DNA of 64,000 bases from Paractinoplanes aksuensis. Its GTDB lineage: Bacteria > Actinomycetota > Actinomycetes > Mycobacteriales > Micromonosporaceae. The stretch's first letter is position 1, and each line of letters opens with the position of its first letter. A program made the position numbers and the translations under genes. The notes below the pieces were generated by a model. It saw only the letters and a program-made list of their open reading frames with translations. It did not search any database and had not been told where the DNA came from. Positions 57,585 through 64,000 of the stretch are shown here, piece by piece. The DNA lies in contig NZ_JAMYJR010000034.1 of the NCBI RefSeq assembly GCF_024137025.1, positions 1-64,000 on the forward strand, written 5' to 3'.

Positions 57585-58105
57585 GGCCAGTTGCGCCTTT
57601 ATGCGGGCAGTGGCCTCGTTGAGGCTGACGGTGTTGACGGCCGAGGCAGCGGCGCCGTCGTGGGATCGGGCCGCTTCGACGAGCTGCTGGTGGCGCCACA
57701 GCGAGTCGTCGGGCGGGCCGTCGAGGGCGGCCTGGGCGCCGACGATCTTGTAGGCGCGGCAGTGGGACCACAGGGTCTGGATCGTCTCGACCAGCACCGG
57801 GTTGCCGCCGGCCCGGTACAGGATGGTCAGCAGGGCCTCGTCGTGGTCGAGGTAGGCCACCACCCGCTGCTCGGTGATGGCCGTGCGCATCAACTCGAGT
57901 TCGTCCTGCATGCGGGTGACGTCGGCGGGGGTGATGAGCTCGCTGCCGAGGCGAGCGGCATCACGCTCGTGCCGACCTGGGCCGCCAGGTCGCGGATGCG
58001 CAGGCGGCTGCCGGCCGGCAGGTCGCCGTTCATGACGGCCTCGTGCAGCGCGCTGTAGACCTGGTCGGTCAGCAGGGACGGTTCGGCGCGCTTCGAGATG
58101 GCCAC
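57573..58105 (-). pseudogene. GntR (FCD) regulator gene with internal deletion
   Basis: GTG 58105 begins the N-terminal HTH: AISKRAEPSLLTDQVYSALH, GDLPAGSRLRIRDLAAQVGT, SVMP. At about 57955 the sequence jumps out of frame into the FCD domain: ARLGSELITPADVTRMQDEL, ELMRTAITEQRVVAYLDHDE, ending at 57573. The recognition helix (P-V-R-E-A-x-R-R-L) and following wing, about 50 residues, are missing. Shared GCCG at the junction could be a microhomology. Confidence 0.75.
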
Positions 58106-58428
58106 TGGCCGAGTATGAAAGCGGTCGGGGCGTGCCAATGGCGGGCCAGTGCGACGAGGCGGAACACGACGATGAAGACGGCGGCCCAGACGGCCGAGCC
58201 CGGCCAGTAGACCACCGCTATCGTCCCGGCTATGGCGGGCACCGCGTACAGCTCGGCGTCGGGCCGCACCAGGGCCGGCACCTCGCGGGCGATCATGTCG
58301 CGCAGCACGCCGCCGCCGACCCCGGTCACGACGCCGAGCACGGCCGCGGGCAGGAGGCTCAGGCCGTACGCCAGGGATTTGAGGGTTCCGCTGACGCCGA
58401 AGACACCGAGGCCGACGGCGTCGAACAC
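58069..58428 (-). pseudogene. 5'-truncated TRIC-family cation channel (YicG/UPF0126)
   Basis: The open frame VFDAVGLGVFGVSGTLKSLA, PAAVLGVVTGVGGGVLRDMI, AVPAIAGTIAVVYWPGSAVW and VVFRLVALARHWHAPT is the second repeat of a TRIC-type channel (about 205 residues, two three-TM repeats). The first repeat is missing; upstream of about 58440 the sequence codes for another gene in the opposite direction. It overlaps the GntR remnant by 37 bases. Confidence 0.75.
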
Positions 58429-58440
58429 GAGGACGACGAC

Positions 58441-58608
58441 CTGCCACCGGAGATCGAGGCGGTTCTGGCCGGGCTCGACTTCGACGATCTGAGCGAACGC
58501 ACCGGGAAAGGGCTGGTCGCCGTCGAGCGGTTCATCGGACGCGGCATCACCGAGGACGACCTGACCCGCATCGAGACGGAGAAGCTCGGCTACCGGGTCG
58601 CGGATTGA
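58441..58608 (+). pseudogene. C-terminal fragment of an unrecognised gene
   Basis: The plus frame reads PPEIEAVLAGLDFDDLSERT, KGLVAVERFIGRGITEDDLT, RIETEKLGYRVAD and stops two bases before the end of the convergent ROK gene. Left of about 58441 that frame is only the shadow of the TRIC gene. It therefore looks like the last 55 residues of a gene that once diverged from TRIC. I do not recognise the family. Confidence 0.5.
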
Positions 58609-58609
58609 C

Positions 58610-59797
58610 CTACTGGTCCCCGAACGGCGTCTTGCCCACCGTCAGGCGGGCGTCGAGGGTGGCCGGGGCGAGCACGTGGTCGCGGACCAGGTGGCCGGCG
58701 CCGGCGATGCCCGCGCGGGACTTGAAGCGGGTCGGCACGATCTGCAGGCGGCGGGTGGCCAGCGGCAAGGAGCGCTGATAGACGACCTGGCGGATCCCGG
58801 CCATCAGGTCGTCGCCGGTGCTGCCGAGCAGGCCGCCCAGCACGATCACGTCGGGGTTGAGCAGGCTCGTCGCGTAGGCCACGGACTCGCCCATGATGCG
58901 GCCGGCGTTGCGCAGCGCGGCCACCGCGGCCGAGTCGCCGCGGCGCAGGCGTTCGGCGATGTCGCGGGCGTCATGGCCCTCGCCCAGGTCGCGGGCCAGG
59001 GCCCAGCCGCCGACCAGCGACTCGAGGCAGCCGACGTTGCCGCAGCGGCACTGCGGGTCGCCGAAGCCGGCTACGTGGGCGTGCCCGATGTCGCCGGCCG
59101 CACCCTGGGCGCCGCGGTTGACCGCGCCGTCGATGACCATGCCGCTGCCGACGCCGGTGCCGGCCTTGACGAAGAACAGATGGCGGGCCGAGGGCCAGAA
59201 GCGGCGGTGCTCGGCCAGCGTCAGCAGGTTGACGTCGTTGTCGATGAGCACCGGGACCGGCCAGCTGCGCCGCAGGTGGCGGCGGATGTCGTAGTTCTCC
59301 CAGCCCGACATGACCGACCAGCCCATGACCCGGCCCGCCTCGTAGTCGACCGGCGCCGGCAGGCCCAGCCCGAACCCGGCCACCGCCGTCTGCTCCAGGC
59401 CCTGCTGCACGATCAGCTCGCGGACCAGCGCGGTGATCCGGTCGAGCAGCACCTCGGGGCCGTCACCCAGCTTCAGCTTCTCGACCCGGTCGCCGATGAT
59501 CGCCATGTTGAGATCGAGGATCGCCATGCGGGTGCGGTCCTCACCGACGTCGACCGAGATGATCACGCCGGCGCGGGGGTTGAGCTCGAGCACCCGGGAC
59601 GGGCGGCCCCGCGAGGGCAGGCTCTCGGGACTTTCGCGGATCAGCTGGGCGTCGAACAGCGTGTCCAGCCGCTGGCCCACGGTCGACCGGGCCAGCCCGG
59701 TGACCTGCGCGATCGCGGTGCGGGTGCGGGCCGTCCCGGCGGTGATCAGGCCGAGAACCCGGCCTGGCCCGTCATCGGCCATCAGAACGGTGGTCAT
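58610..59797 (-). CDS. ROK-family transcriptional repressor
   Basis: A 395-residue regulator. N-terminal winged HTH (about 10-70: ARTRTAIAQVTGLARSTVGQ), then a ROK actin-like ATPase-fold sensor: IISVDVGEDRTRMAILD, LPAPVDYEAGRV, VLIDNDVNLLTLAEH, KAGTGVGSGMVIDG, and the zinc motif CRCGNVGCLE. Divergent from the fructose-type ABC operon, so likely its repressor. ATG 59797 used; a GTG-like extension to 59839 lacks support. Confidence 0.9.
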   Translation of the reverse strand: MTTVLMADDGPGRVLGLITAGTARTRTAIAQVTGLARSTVGQRLDTLFDAQLIRESPESLPSRGRPSRVLELNPRAGVIISVDVGEDRTRMAILDLNMAIIGDRVEKLKLGDGPEVLLDRITALVRELIVQQGLEQTAVAGFGLGLPAPVDYEAGRVMGWSVMSGWENYDIRRHLRRSWPVPVLIDNDVNLLTLAEHRRFWPSARHLFFVKAGTGVGSGMVIDGAVNRGAQGAAGDIGHAHVAGFGDPQCRCGNVGCLESLVGGWALARDLGEGHDARDIAERLRRGDSAAVAALRNAGRIMGESVAYATSLLNPDVIVLGGLLGSTGDDLMAGIRQVVYQRSLPLATRRLQIVPTRFKSRAGIAGAGHLVRDHVLAPATLDARLTVGKTPFGDQ

Positions 59798-59838
59798 GAA
59801 TCTCCCCGTGGCGTGATGGGGCACAGTCAACCACAGCA

Positions 59839-59934
59839 CTTTTGTCGATCACAAGACATAACTTCGACTTTGATGGTTGACAGCCGCCGTAACCAGCAAC
59901 ACGATGAGCCGTAACACCGCCGACTTAATTCGGC
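59839..59934. promoter_or_regulatory. Divergent control region of ROK gene and sugar operon
   Basis: TTGACA (59877-59882) with CACGAT (59900-59905) 17 bases later is a good plus-strand promoter. GCCGACTTAATTCGGC (59919-59934) is an inverted repeat with a 6-base centre, placed just after the likely start site. TTGT-CGATC-ACAA (59842-59854) is another short palindrome nearer the ROK gene. These are candidate operators. Confidence 0.5.
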
Positions 59935-59961
59935 AGCCAACACATAAATTCTGGAGGACTC

Positions 59962-60972
59962 ATGAAGGTCAACCGAGTCGCCGCGGCCGCGCTGGCGGCC
60001 GGCATATTTCTGACCGCCACCGCCTGCGGTTCCGACGACAGCGGCAGCAGCAGCGGGAGCAGCGGCAACAGCGACGTCACCATCGGCATCGTCGAGCTCA
60101 ACCTGTCCAACCCGTTCTTCGGCACGCTGCAGAAGGCGACCGAGGCGGCGGCCACGGCCAAGGGCTGGAAGACGATGAAGGCCGAGGCCAAGGTGCCCGG
60201 CGACTCGGCCACCCAGGTGACCGCGATCGAGAACATGATCGCCAACAAGGTGAAGGCCATCGTGCTCGACCCGGCCAACCCGACCGCGCTCAACCCCGTG
60301 GTCAAGAAGGCCCGCGACCAAGGCATCCTGGTCATCACGGTGAACGCCACGCTGACCCCGATCGAGGGCGCCGACGCCACCTTCGCCACCGACAACACCG
60401 AGGCCGGCAAGCTGATCGGCCAGTGGGCCAAGGCCTCGGCCCCGGCCAACCCCCGCATCGCGATGCTCGACTTCGACCTCTCGGACGGCCCGGCCGGCGG
60501 CCGCCACAACGGCTTCCTCGAGGGTTACGGCATCAAGGACGGCGACCCCAGCATCGCCGGAGCGGCCCTCACGAAGGGCACCATCGAGACCGGGCAGTCC
60601 GCGATGGAGAACCTCCTCTCGGCCCACCCCGACATCAACGTCGTCTACACGATCAACGAGCCGGTGGCGCGCGGCGCCAACACGGCGTTGAAGAACAAGG
60701 GCATCAACAACGCCACCGTGGTCTCGGTCGACGGCGCGTGCAGCGGCGTGCAGGACGTCAAGGACGGCATCATCGGCGCGACCGCGATGCAGTTCCCGAG
60801 CAAGATGGGCGAGCTGGCCGTCGACGCCATCGCCAAGTACCTGGCCGACGGCACCAAGCCCACGGCCGGCCTCAACGACTCGGGCACGACGCTGATCACC
60901 GACAAGCCGGTGGACGGCCTGGAGTCGCAGACGTCGGAATGGGGTCTGCAGAACTGCTGGGGCGAGAAGTGA
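59962..60972 (+). CDS. Fructose-type ABC substrate-binding lipoprotein (FrcB-like)
   Basis: A 336-residue lipoprotein: signal ending LTATAC, then a Peripla_BP_4 fold (GIVELNLSNPFFGTLQKATE, KAIVLDPANPTALNPVVKKA, TIETGQSAMENLLSAHPDIN, TDKPVDGLESQTS). GGAGG precedes the ATG by five bases. First gene of the operon under the ROK-linked promoter. Confidence 0.88.
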   Translation: MKVNRVAAAALAAGIFLTATACGSDDSGSSSGSSGNSDVTIGIVELNLSNPFFGTLQKATEAAATAKGWKTMKAEAKVPGDSATQVTAIENMIANKVKAIVLDPANPTALNPVVKKARDQGILVITVNATLTPIEGADATFATDNTEAGKLIGQWAKASAPANPRIAMLDFDLSDGPAGGRHNGFLEGYGIKDGDPSIAGAALTKGTIETGQSAMENLLSAHPDINVVYTINEPVARGANTALKNKGINNATVVSVDGACSGVQDVKDGIIGATAMQFPSKMGELAVDAIAKYLADGTKPTAGLNDSGTTLITDKPVDGLESQTSEWGLQNCWGEK

Positions 60973-61967
60973 CCAAGCTCGACGATGCGGTCCTCCTCGA
61001 GAAGGAGGACCGCGCCGGGCCCTGGCGGGCCGCGCTGTCGAGCCAGATCGCCGGCCCGCTCGCCGCCCTGGTGCTGGCGATCGTCATCTTCTCGGCCACC
61101 ACTGACTCGTTCCTCAACCCGGGCAACCTCTCCCTGATCGCCCAGCAGTCGGTGGTCGTGGGCACGCTCGCGCTGGGCCAGACGCTGGTCATCCTGACCG
61201 CCGGCATCGACCTCTCGAACGGCGCGATCATGGTGCTGGCCTCGGTGGTGATCGGCAATCTGGCCACCGACGGCAACGTGCTCGGCGCGCTGCTGGCCGG
61301 GCTGGCGACCTGCCTGGTGCTGGGACTGCTCAACGGCGTACTCGTATCGCAGTTCTCGCTGCCGCCGTTCATTGTGACCCTGGGTGTCCTGTCGGTGCTG
61401 ACCGCGGCCGCCCGGCTCTACACCGACTCGCAGTCGTACCCGATCACCTCGGAGTTCCTCACGGCGCTGAACGAGGGCCCGGCCTTCGGCGGGGTCACCA
61501 TCACGTACGGGGTGATGCTCTGGATCGGTCTGACCGCGATCCTCGGCTACGCGCTGACCCAGACCGCGTGGGGCGTGCGGGTGTACGCGGTCGGTGACAA
61601 TCCGCGGGCCGCCGCGCTGACCGGCATCAAGGTCAAGCGGGTGCTGCTCAGCGTCTACCTGACGGCCGCGGTCGTGTACGCGTTCGCCGCCTGGCAGGCC
61701 CTCGGCCGCACCCCGACCGCCGACCCCAGCGGCTACGCGACGGCCAACCTGGACAGCATCACCGCGGTCGTCATCGGCGGCACCAGCCTGTTCGGCGGCC
61801 GGGGCGGCGTGGTCGGCACGCTGATCGGCGCGCTGATCGTCACCGTGCTGGCCAACGGGCTCACCCAGGCCGGCATCGACTCGCTCTACCAGCAGGTCGG
61901 CACGGGCGTCCTGGTCGTGATCGCCGTCGCCGTCGACCACTTCGTGCGAACGAGGCAGACCCGATGA
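60969..61967 (+). CDS. Fructose-type ABC permease (FrcC/RbsC-like)
   Basis: A 332-residue inner-membrane protein with about ten TM helices: LALGQTLVILTAGIDLSNGA, LPPFIVTLGVLSVLTAAARL, GGTSLFGGRGGVVGTLIGAL. GTG 60969 shares GTGA with the preceding stop, ATGA with the next gene. Single permease gene, presumably a homodimer. Confidence 0.9.
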   Translation: MTKLDDAVLLEKEDRAGPWRAALSSQIAGPLAALVLAIVIFSATTDSFLNPGNLSLIAQQSVVVGTLALGQTLVILTAGIDLSNGAIMVLASVVIGNLATDGNVLGALLAGLATCLVLGLLNGVLVSQFSLPPFIVTLGVLSVLTAAARLYTDSQSYPITSEFLTALNEGPAFGGVTITYGVMLWIGLTAILGYALTQTAWGVRVYAVGDNPRAAALTGIKVKRVLLSVYLTAAVVYAFAAWQALGRTPTADPSGYATANLDSITAVVIGGTSLFGGRGGVVGTLIGALIVTVLANGLTQAGIDSLYQQVGTGVLVVIAVAVDHFVRTRQTR

Positions 61968-62731
61968 CCCAATTCGTATTGCAGGCCCGCGGGCTGACCA
62001 AGCACTACGGTCACGTCGTGGCCATGGACAACTGCGACTTCGACCTGCGGGCGGGCGAGATCCTGGCCGTGATCGGCGACAACGGCGCCGGCAAATCGAC
62101 GCTGATCAAGGCGCTGACCGGGGCCGTCATCCCGGACTCGGGCGAGATCATGGTCAACGGCGAGCCGGTGCACTTCCGCAGCCCGCTGGACGCCCGCAAG
62201 GCCGGCATCGAGACTGTCTATCAGGAACTCGGCGTCGCGCCCGCGCTCGACATCACGCAGAACCTGTATCTGGGTCGAGAGCAAAGGCGCAAAGGCTTAT
62301 TGGGTACGGTGTTCCGCAAGCTCGACAAGTCGGCCATGCGGCAGGGTTCGGCCCGTCAGATGGCCGATCTGGGCATCCGGGTGCAGTCGATCCGGCAGAA
62401 GGTCGACACGCTCTCGGGCGGTCAGCGGCAGGCGGTCGCCGTGGCCCGGGTCGCGGCCTGGGCCACCAGTGTCGTGATCATGGACGAGCCGACGGCGGCG
62501 CTCGGCGTACGGGAAACGAACCAGGTCTTGCAGTTGATCGAACGGGTCCGCGAGAACGGCCTGCCGGTCGTGCTGATCAGCCACAACATGCCCAACGTGT
62601 GGCAGGTCGCCGACCGGATCCACATCCACCGGCTCGGGCGGCGCATCGCCGTGGTCGAGCCGGACAGCACAACCATGGAGGAGGCGGTGGCCGTGATGAC
62701 CGGAGCCAAGCAACCGGAGGCCCTCGCGTGA
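61964..62731 (+). CDS. Fructose-type ABC ATPase, single ABC domain (FrcA-like)
   Basis: A 255-residue ATPase. Walker A GDNGAGKST, Q-loop ETVYQELGVA, signature LSGGQRQAVAVARV, Walker B VVIMDEPTAAL, H-loop VLISHN. Unlike RbsA it has one ABC domain, as in FrcA of Rhizobium-type fructose importers. Overlaps the next start by GTGA. Confidence 0.9.
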   Translation: MTQFVLQARGLTKHYGHVVAMDNCDFDLRAGEILAVIGDNGAGKSTLIKALTGAVIPDSGEIMVNGEPVHFRSPLDARKAGIETVYQELGVAPALDITQNLYLGREQRRKGLLGTVFRKLDKSAMRQGSARQMADLGIRVQSIRQKVDTLSGGQRQAVAVARVAAWATSVVIMDEPTAALGVRETNQVLQLIERVRENGLPVVLISHNMPNVWQVADRIHIHRLGRRIAVVEPDSTTMEEAVAVMTGAKQPEALA

Positions 62732-63369
62732 CCAGCTACACCCTGGCCGAACTGGTCGACGCGGCCCGGCAGCTGGTCGCGGACGGCGAGCGGCGCATCC
62801 TCGGCATCACCGGGGCGCCCGGCGCCGGCAAGTCGACGCTGGCCCTGCAGCTGACCGAGGCCCTCGGCGACCAGGCCGTGCTGGTCGGGCTGGACAGTTT
62901 CCACCTGTCCAACGCCGAGCTCAACCGCCTGGGGCGACACGCCCGCAAGGGCGCGGCCGACACGTTCGACGCGGCCGGCTATCAGAACCTGCTGCGCCGG
63001 TTGCGCCCGCAGACCGACGAGATCGTGTACGCGGCCGAGTTCGACCGCAGCATCGAGGAGTCGATCGCCTGCACGGTGCCGGTGCGCCGGGAGACGCCGC
63101 TGATCGTCACCGAGGGCAACTACCTGCTGGTCGACGACGACCGCTGGCGGGCCACGGCCGACCTGATCGACGAGGTCTGGTACGTCGACCCGGGCGAGGA
63201 GACGCGGATGGACCGGCTGATCGCCCGGCACATGCGGTTCGGGCGCAGCCAGGACGAGGCGTACGCCCGCTCGCACGGCTCCGACCAGCGCAACGCCGAA
63301 CTGATCGCCTCGACCCGGCCGTTGGCCGACCGGGTCGTGCAGCTCATTAGTGAGAAGGAACTGGCATGA
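62728..63369 (+). CDS. Nucleoside/sugar kinase-like P-loop protein (FrcK-like)
   Basis: A 213-residue kinase of the uridine kinase/phosphoribulokinase/PanK type: GITGAPGAGKSTLALQLTEA (P-loop), VGLDSFHLSNAELNRLGRHA, FDRSIEESIACTVPVRRETP, IVTEGNYLLVDDDRWR and RHMRFGRSQDEAYARSHGSD. It is the FrcK position of frcBCAK operons and may phosphorylate the incoming fructose or mannitol product. GTG 62728, ATGA overlap with the next gene. Confidence 0.85.
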   Translation: MTSYTLAELVDAARQLVADGERRILGITGAPGAGKSTLALQLTEALGDQAVLVGLDSFHLSNAELNRLGRHARKGAADTFDAAGYQNLLRRLRPQTDEIVYAAEFDRSIEESIACTVPVRRETPLIVTEGNYLLVDDDRWRATADLIDEVWYVDPGEETRMDRLIARHMRFGRSQDEAYARSHGSDQRNAELIASTRPLADRVVQLISEKELA

Positions 63370-64000
63370 GCGTCTTGGATCTGTTCCGGATGGACGGCAA
63401 GGTCGCCGTCGTCACCGGGGGCAACCGCGGCATCGGCAAGGCCATCGCGACCGCGCTGGCCGAGGCGGGTGCGACAGTGGTGGTGGCGGCGCGGGACGCC
63501 GAACGCAACGAGCAGGCCGTGGCCGAGATCTCGAAGGCGGGGACGGCCGCGCACGCCGTCACCACCGACGTGACCAGCCGGACCGACCTGGTCAACCTGC
63601 GCAACACGGTGACCGAGCGGCTGGGCCCGATCGACGTGCTGATCAACAATGCCGGTGTCGGCATCCACGGCGAGTCGCTGACGATCGACGACGAGGGCTG
63701 GGACCGGGTGATGGCCACCAACCTGGACGCGGTGTGGAAGGCCAGCCAGGTGATCGGCGAGCAGATGGTGGGCCGCCGCTCGGGCGCGATCGTCAACGTC
63801 GGCTCGATGTCCGGCATGATCATCAACCGGCCGCAGTGGCATGCGCCGTACGCCGTGTCCAAGGCGGGGGTGCACCATCTGACGCGATCGCTGGCGGCGG
63901 AGTGGGCGCCACACGGCGTACGGGTGAATGCGATCGCTCCCGGTTACACCAAGACCGAGATCTCCGACATCGATGATCCGCAGTGGAAGCACTACTGGAT
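63366..64000 (+). CDS. SDR oxidoreductase, polyol dehydrogenase-like (partial)
   Basis: Open to the window end, 211 codons seen. TGGNRGIG (about 18-25), LINNAGVGI, GSMSGMIINRPQWHA, and the catalytic YxxxK as APYAVSKAG, then WAPHGVRVNAIAPGYTKTEI. Typical of mannitol/sorbitol dehydrogenases in fructose/polyol operons; product would link polyols to fructose. ATGA overlap with the kinase gene. Confidence 0.88.
   Translation, partial: MSVLDLFRMDGKVAVVTGGNRGIGKAIATALAEAGATVVVAARDAERNEQAVAEISKAGTAAHAVTTDVTSRTDLVNLRNTVTERLGPIDVLINNAGVGIHGESLTIDDEGWDRVMATNLDAVWKASQVIGEQMVGRRSGAIVNVGSMSGMIINRPQWHAPYAVSKAGVHHLTRSLAAEWAPHGVRVNAIAPGYTKTEISDIDDPQWKHYW

Overview
The window is very GC-rich DNA (third codon positions nearly all G or C, many GTG/TTG starts, ATGA and GTGA overlaps) from an actinomycete. 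Gene content and protein style point to Micromonosporaceae, most like Actinoplanes; that is an inference, because no rRNA, tRNA or marker gene is present. The window opens with an almost pure C run that looks like a contig edge.

Layout. 0.1-11.3 kb: peptidoglycan-binding protein, NB-ARC/TPR regulator, secreted trypsin, HAD hydrolase, drug exporter, small membrane proteins, aldehyde dehydrogenase with divergent LysR, topoisomerase IB. 11.3-21.4 kb: a GntR-controlled sugar module: ribose-type ABC transporter, an enolase-superfamily enzyme, and L-fucose oxidation enzymes (dehydrogenase, lactonase, fuconate dehydratase, and a gutted FAH-family hydrolase). 21.9-26.1 kb: a SigK/RskA/fasciclin-like locus, a secreted M28 aminopeptidase and a lipoprotein. 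27.1-34.1 kb: an alpha-glucoside ABC transporter with GH13 alpha-glucosidase and LacI regulator. 34.1-36.5 kb: a two-gene phage-like cassette. 36.6-40.8 kb: a broken SGNH hydrolase, a C15-like secreted protein, three small unknown genes and an acetamidase. 41.1-43.2 kb: a single gene coding for a PaeR7I-like nuclease domain fused to a TIR domain, the best candidate for a new defence system. 43.3-48.7 kb: GntR, DUF4438 remnant, large LuxR-type regulator, nucleoside hydrolase. 48.9-52.8 kb: an operon of CoA ligase, ABM protein, two related unknown proteins and a CBM25-like/amidohydrolase fusion. 53-58.6 kb: membrane and export proteins plus several broken genes. 58.6-64 kb: a ROK regulator and a fructose-type ABC operon (frcBCAK-like) with a polyol SDR that runs off the window.

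A pattern runs through the window. At least eight genes keep one or both recognisable ends but lack an internal or terminal part (19.9, 21.4, 27.0, 36.6, 40.8, 44.5, 57.9 and 58.4 kb), and two more carry single frameshifts next to homopolymers. Either this genome has suffered many small deletions or the assembly joined contigs at short shared words; the read data would decide. Every 'pseudogene' call here carries that caveat.

How genes work together: three complete sugar import/catabolism modules sit beside their own repressors, each with a candidate operator, so the region looks like a carbohydrate-utilisation arm with a few defence or mobile insertions.
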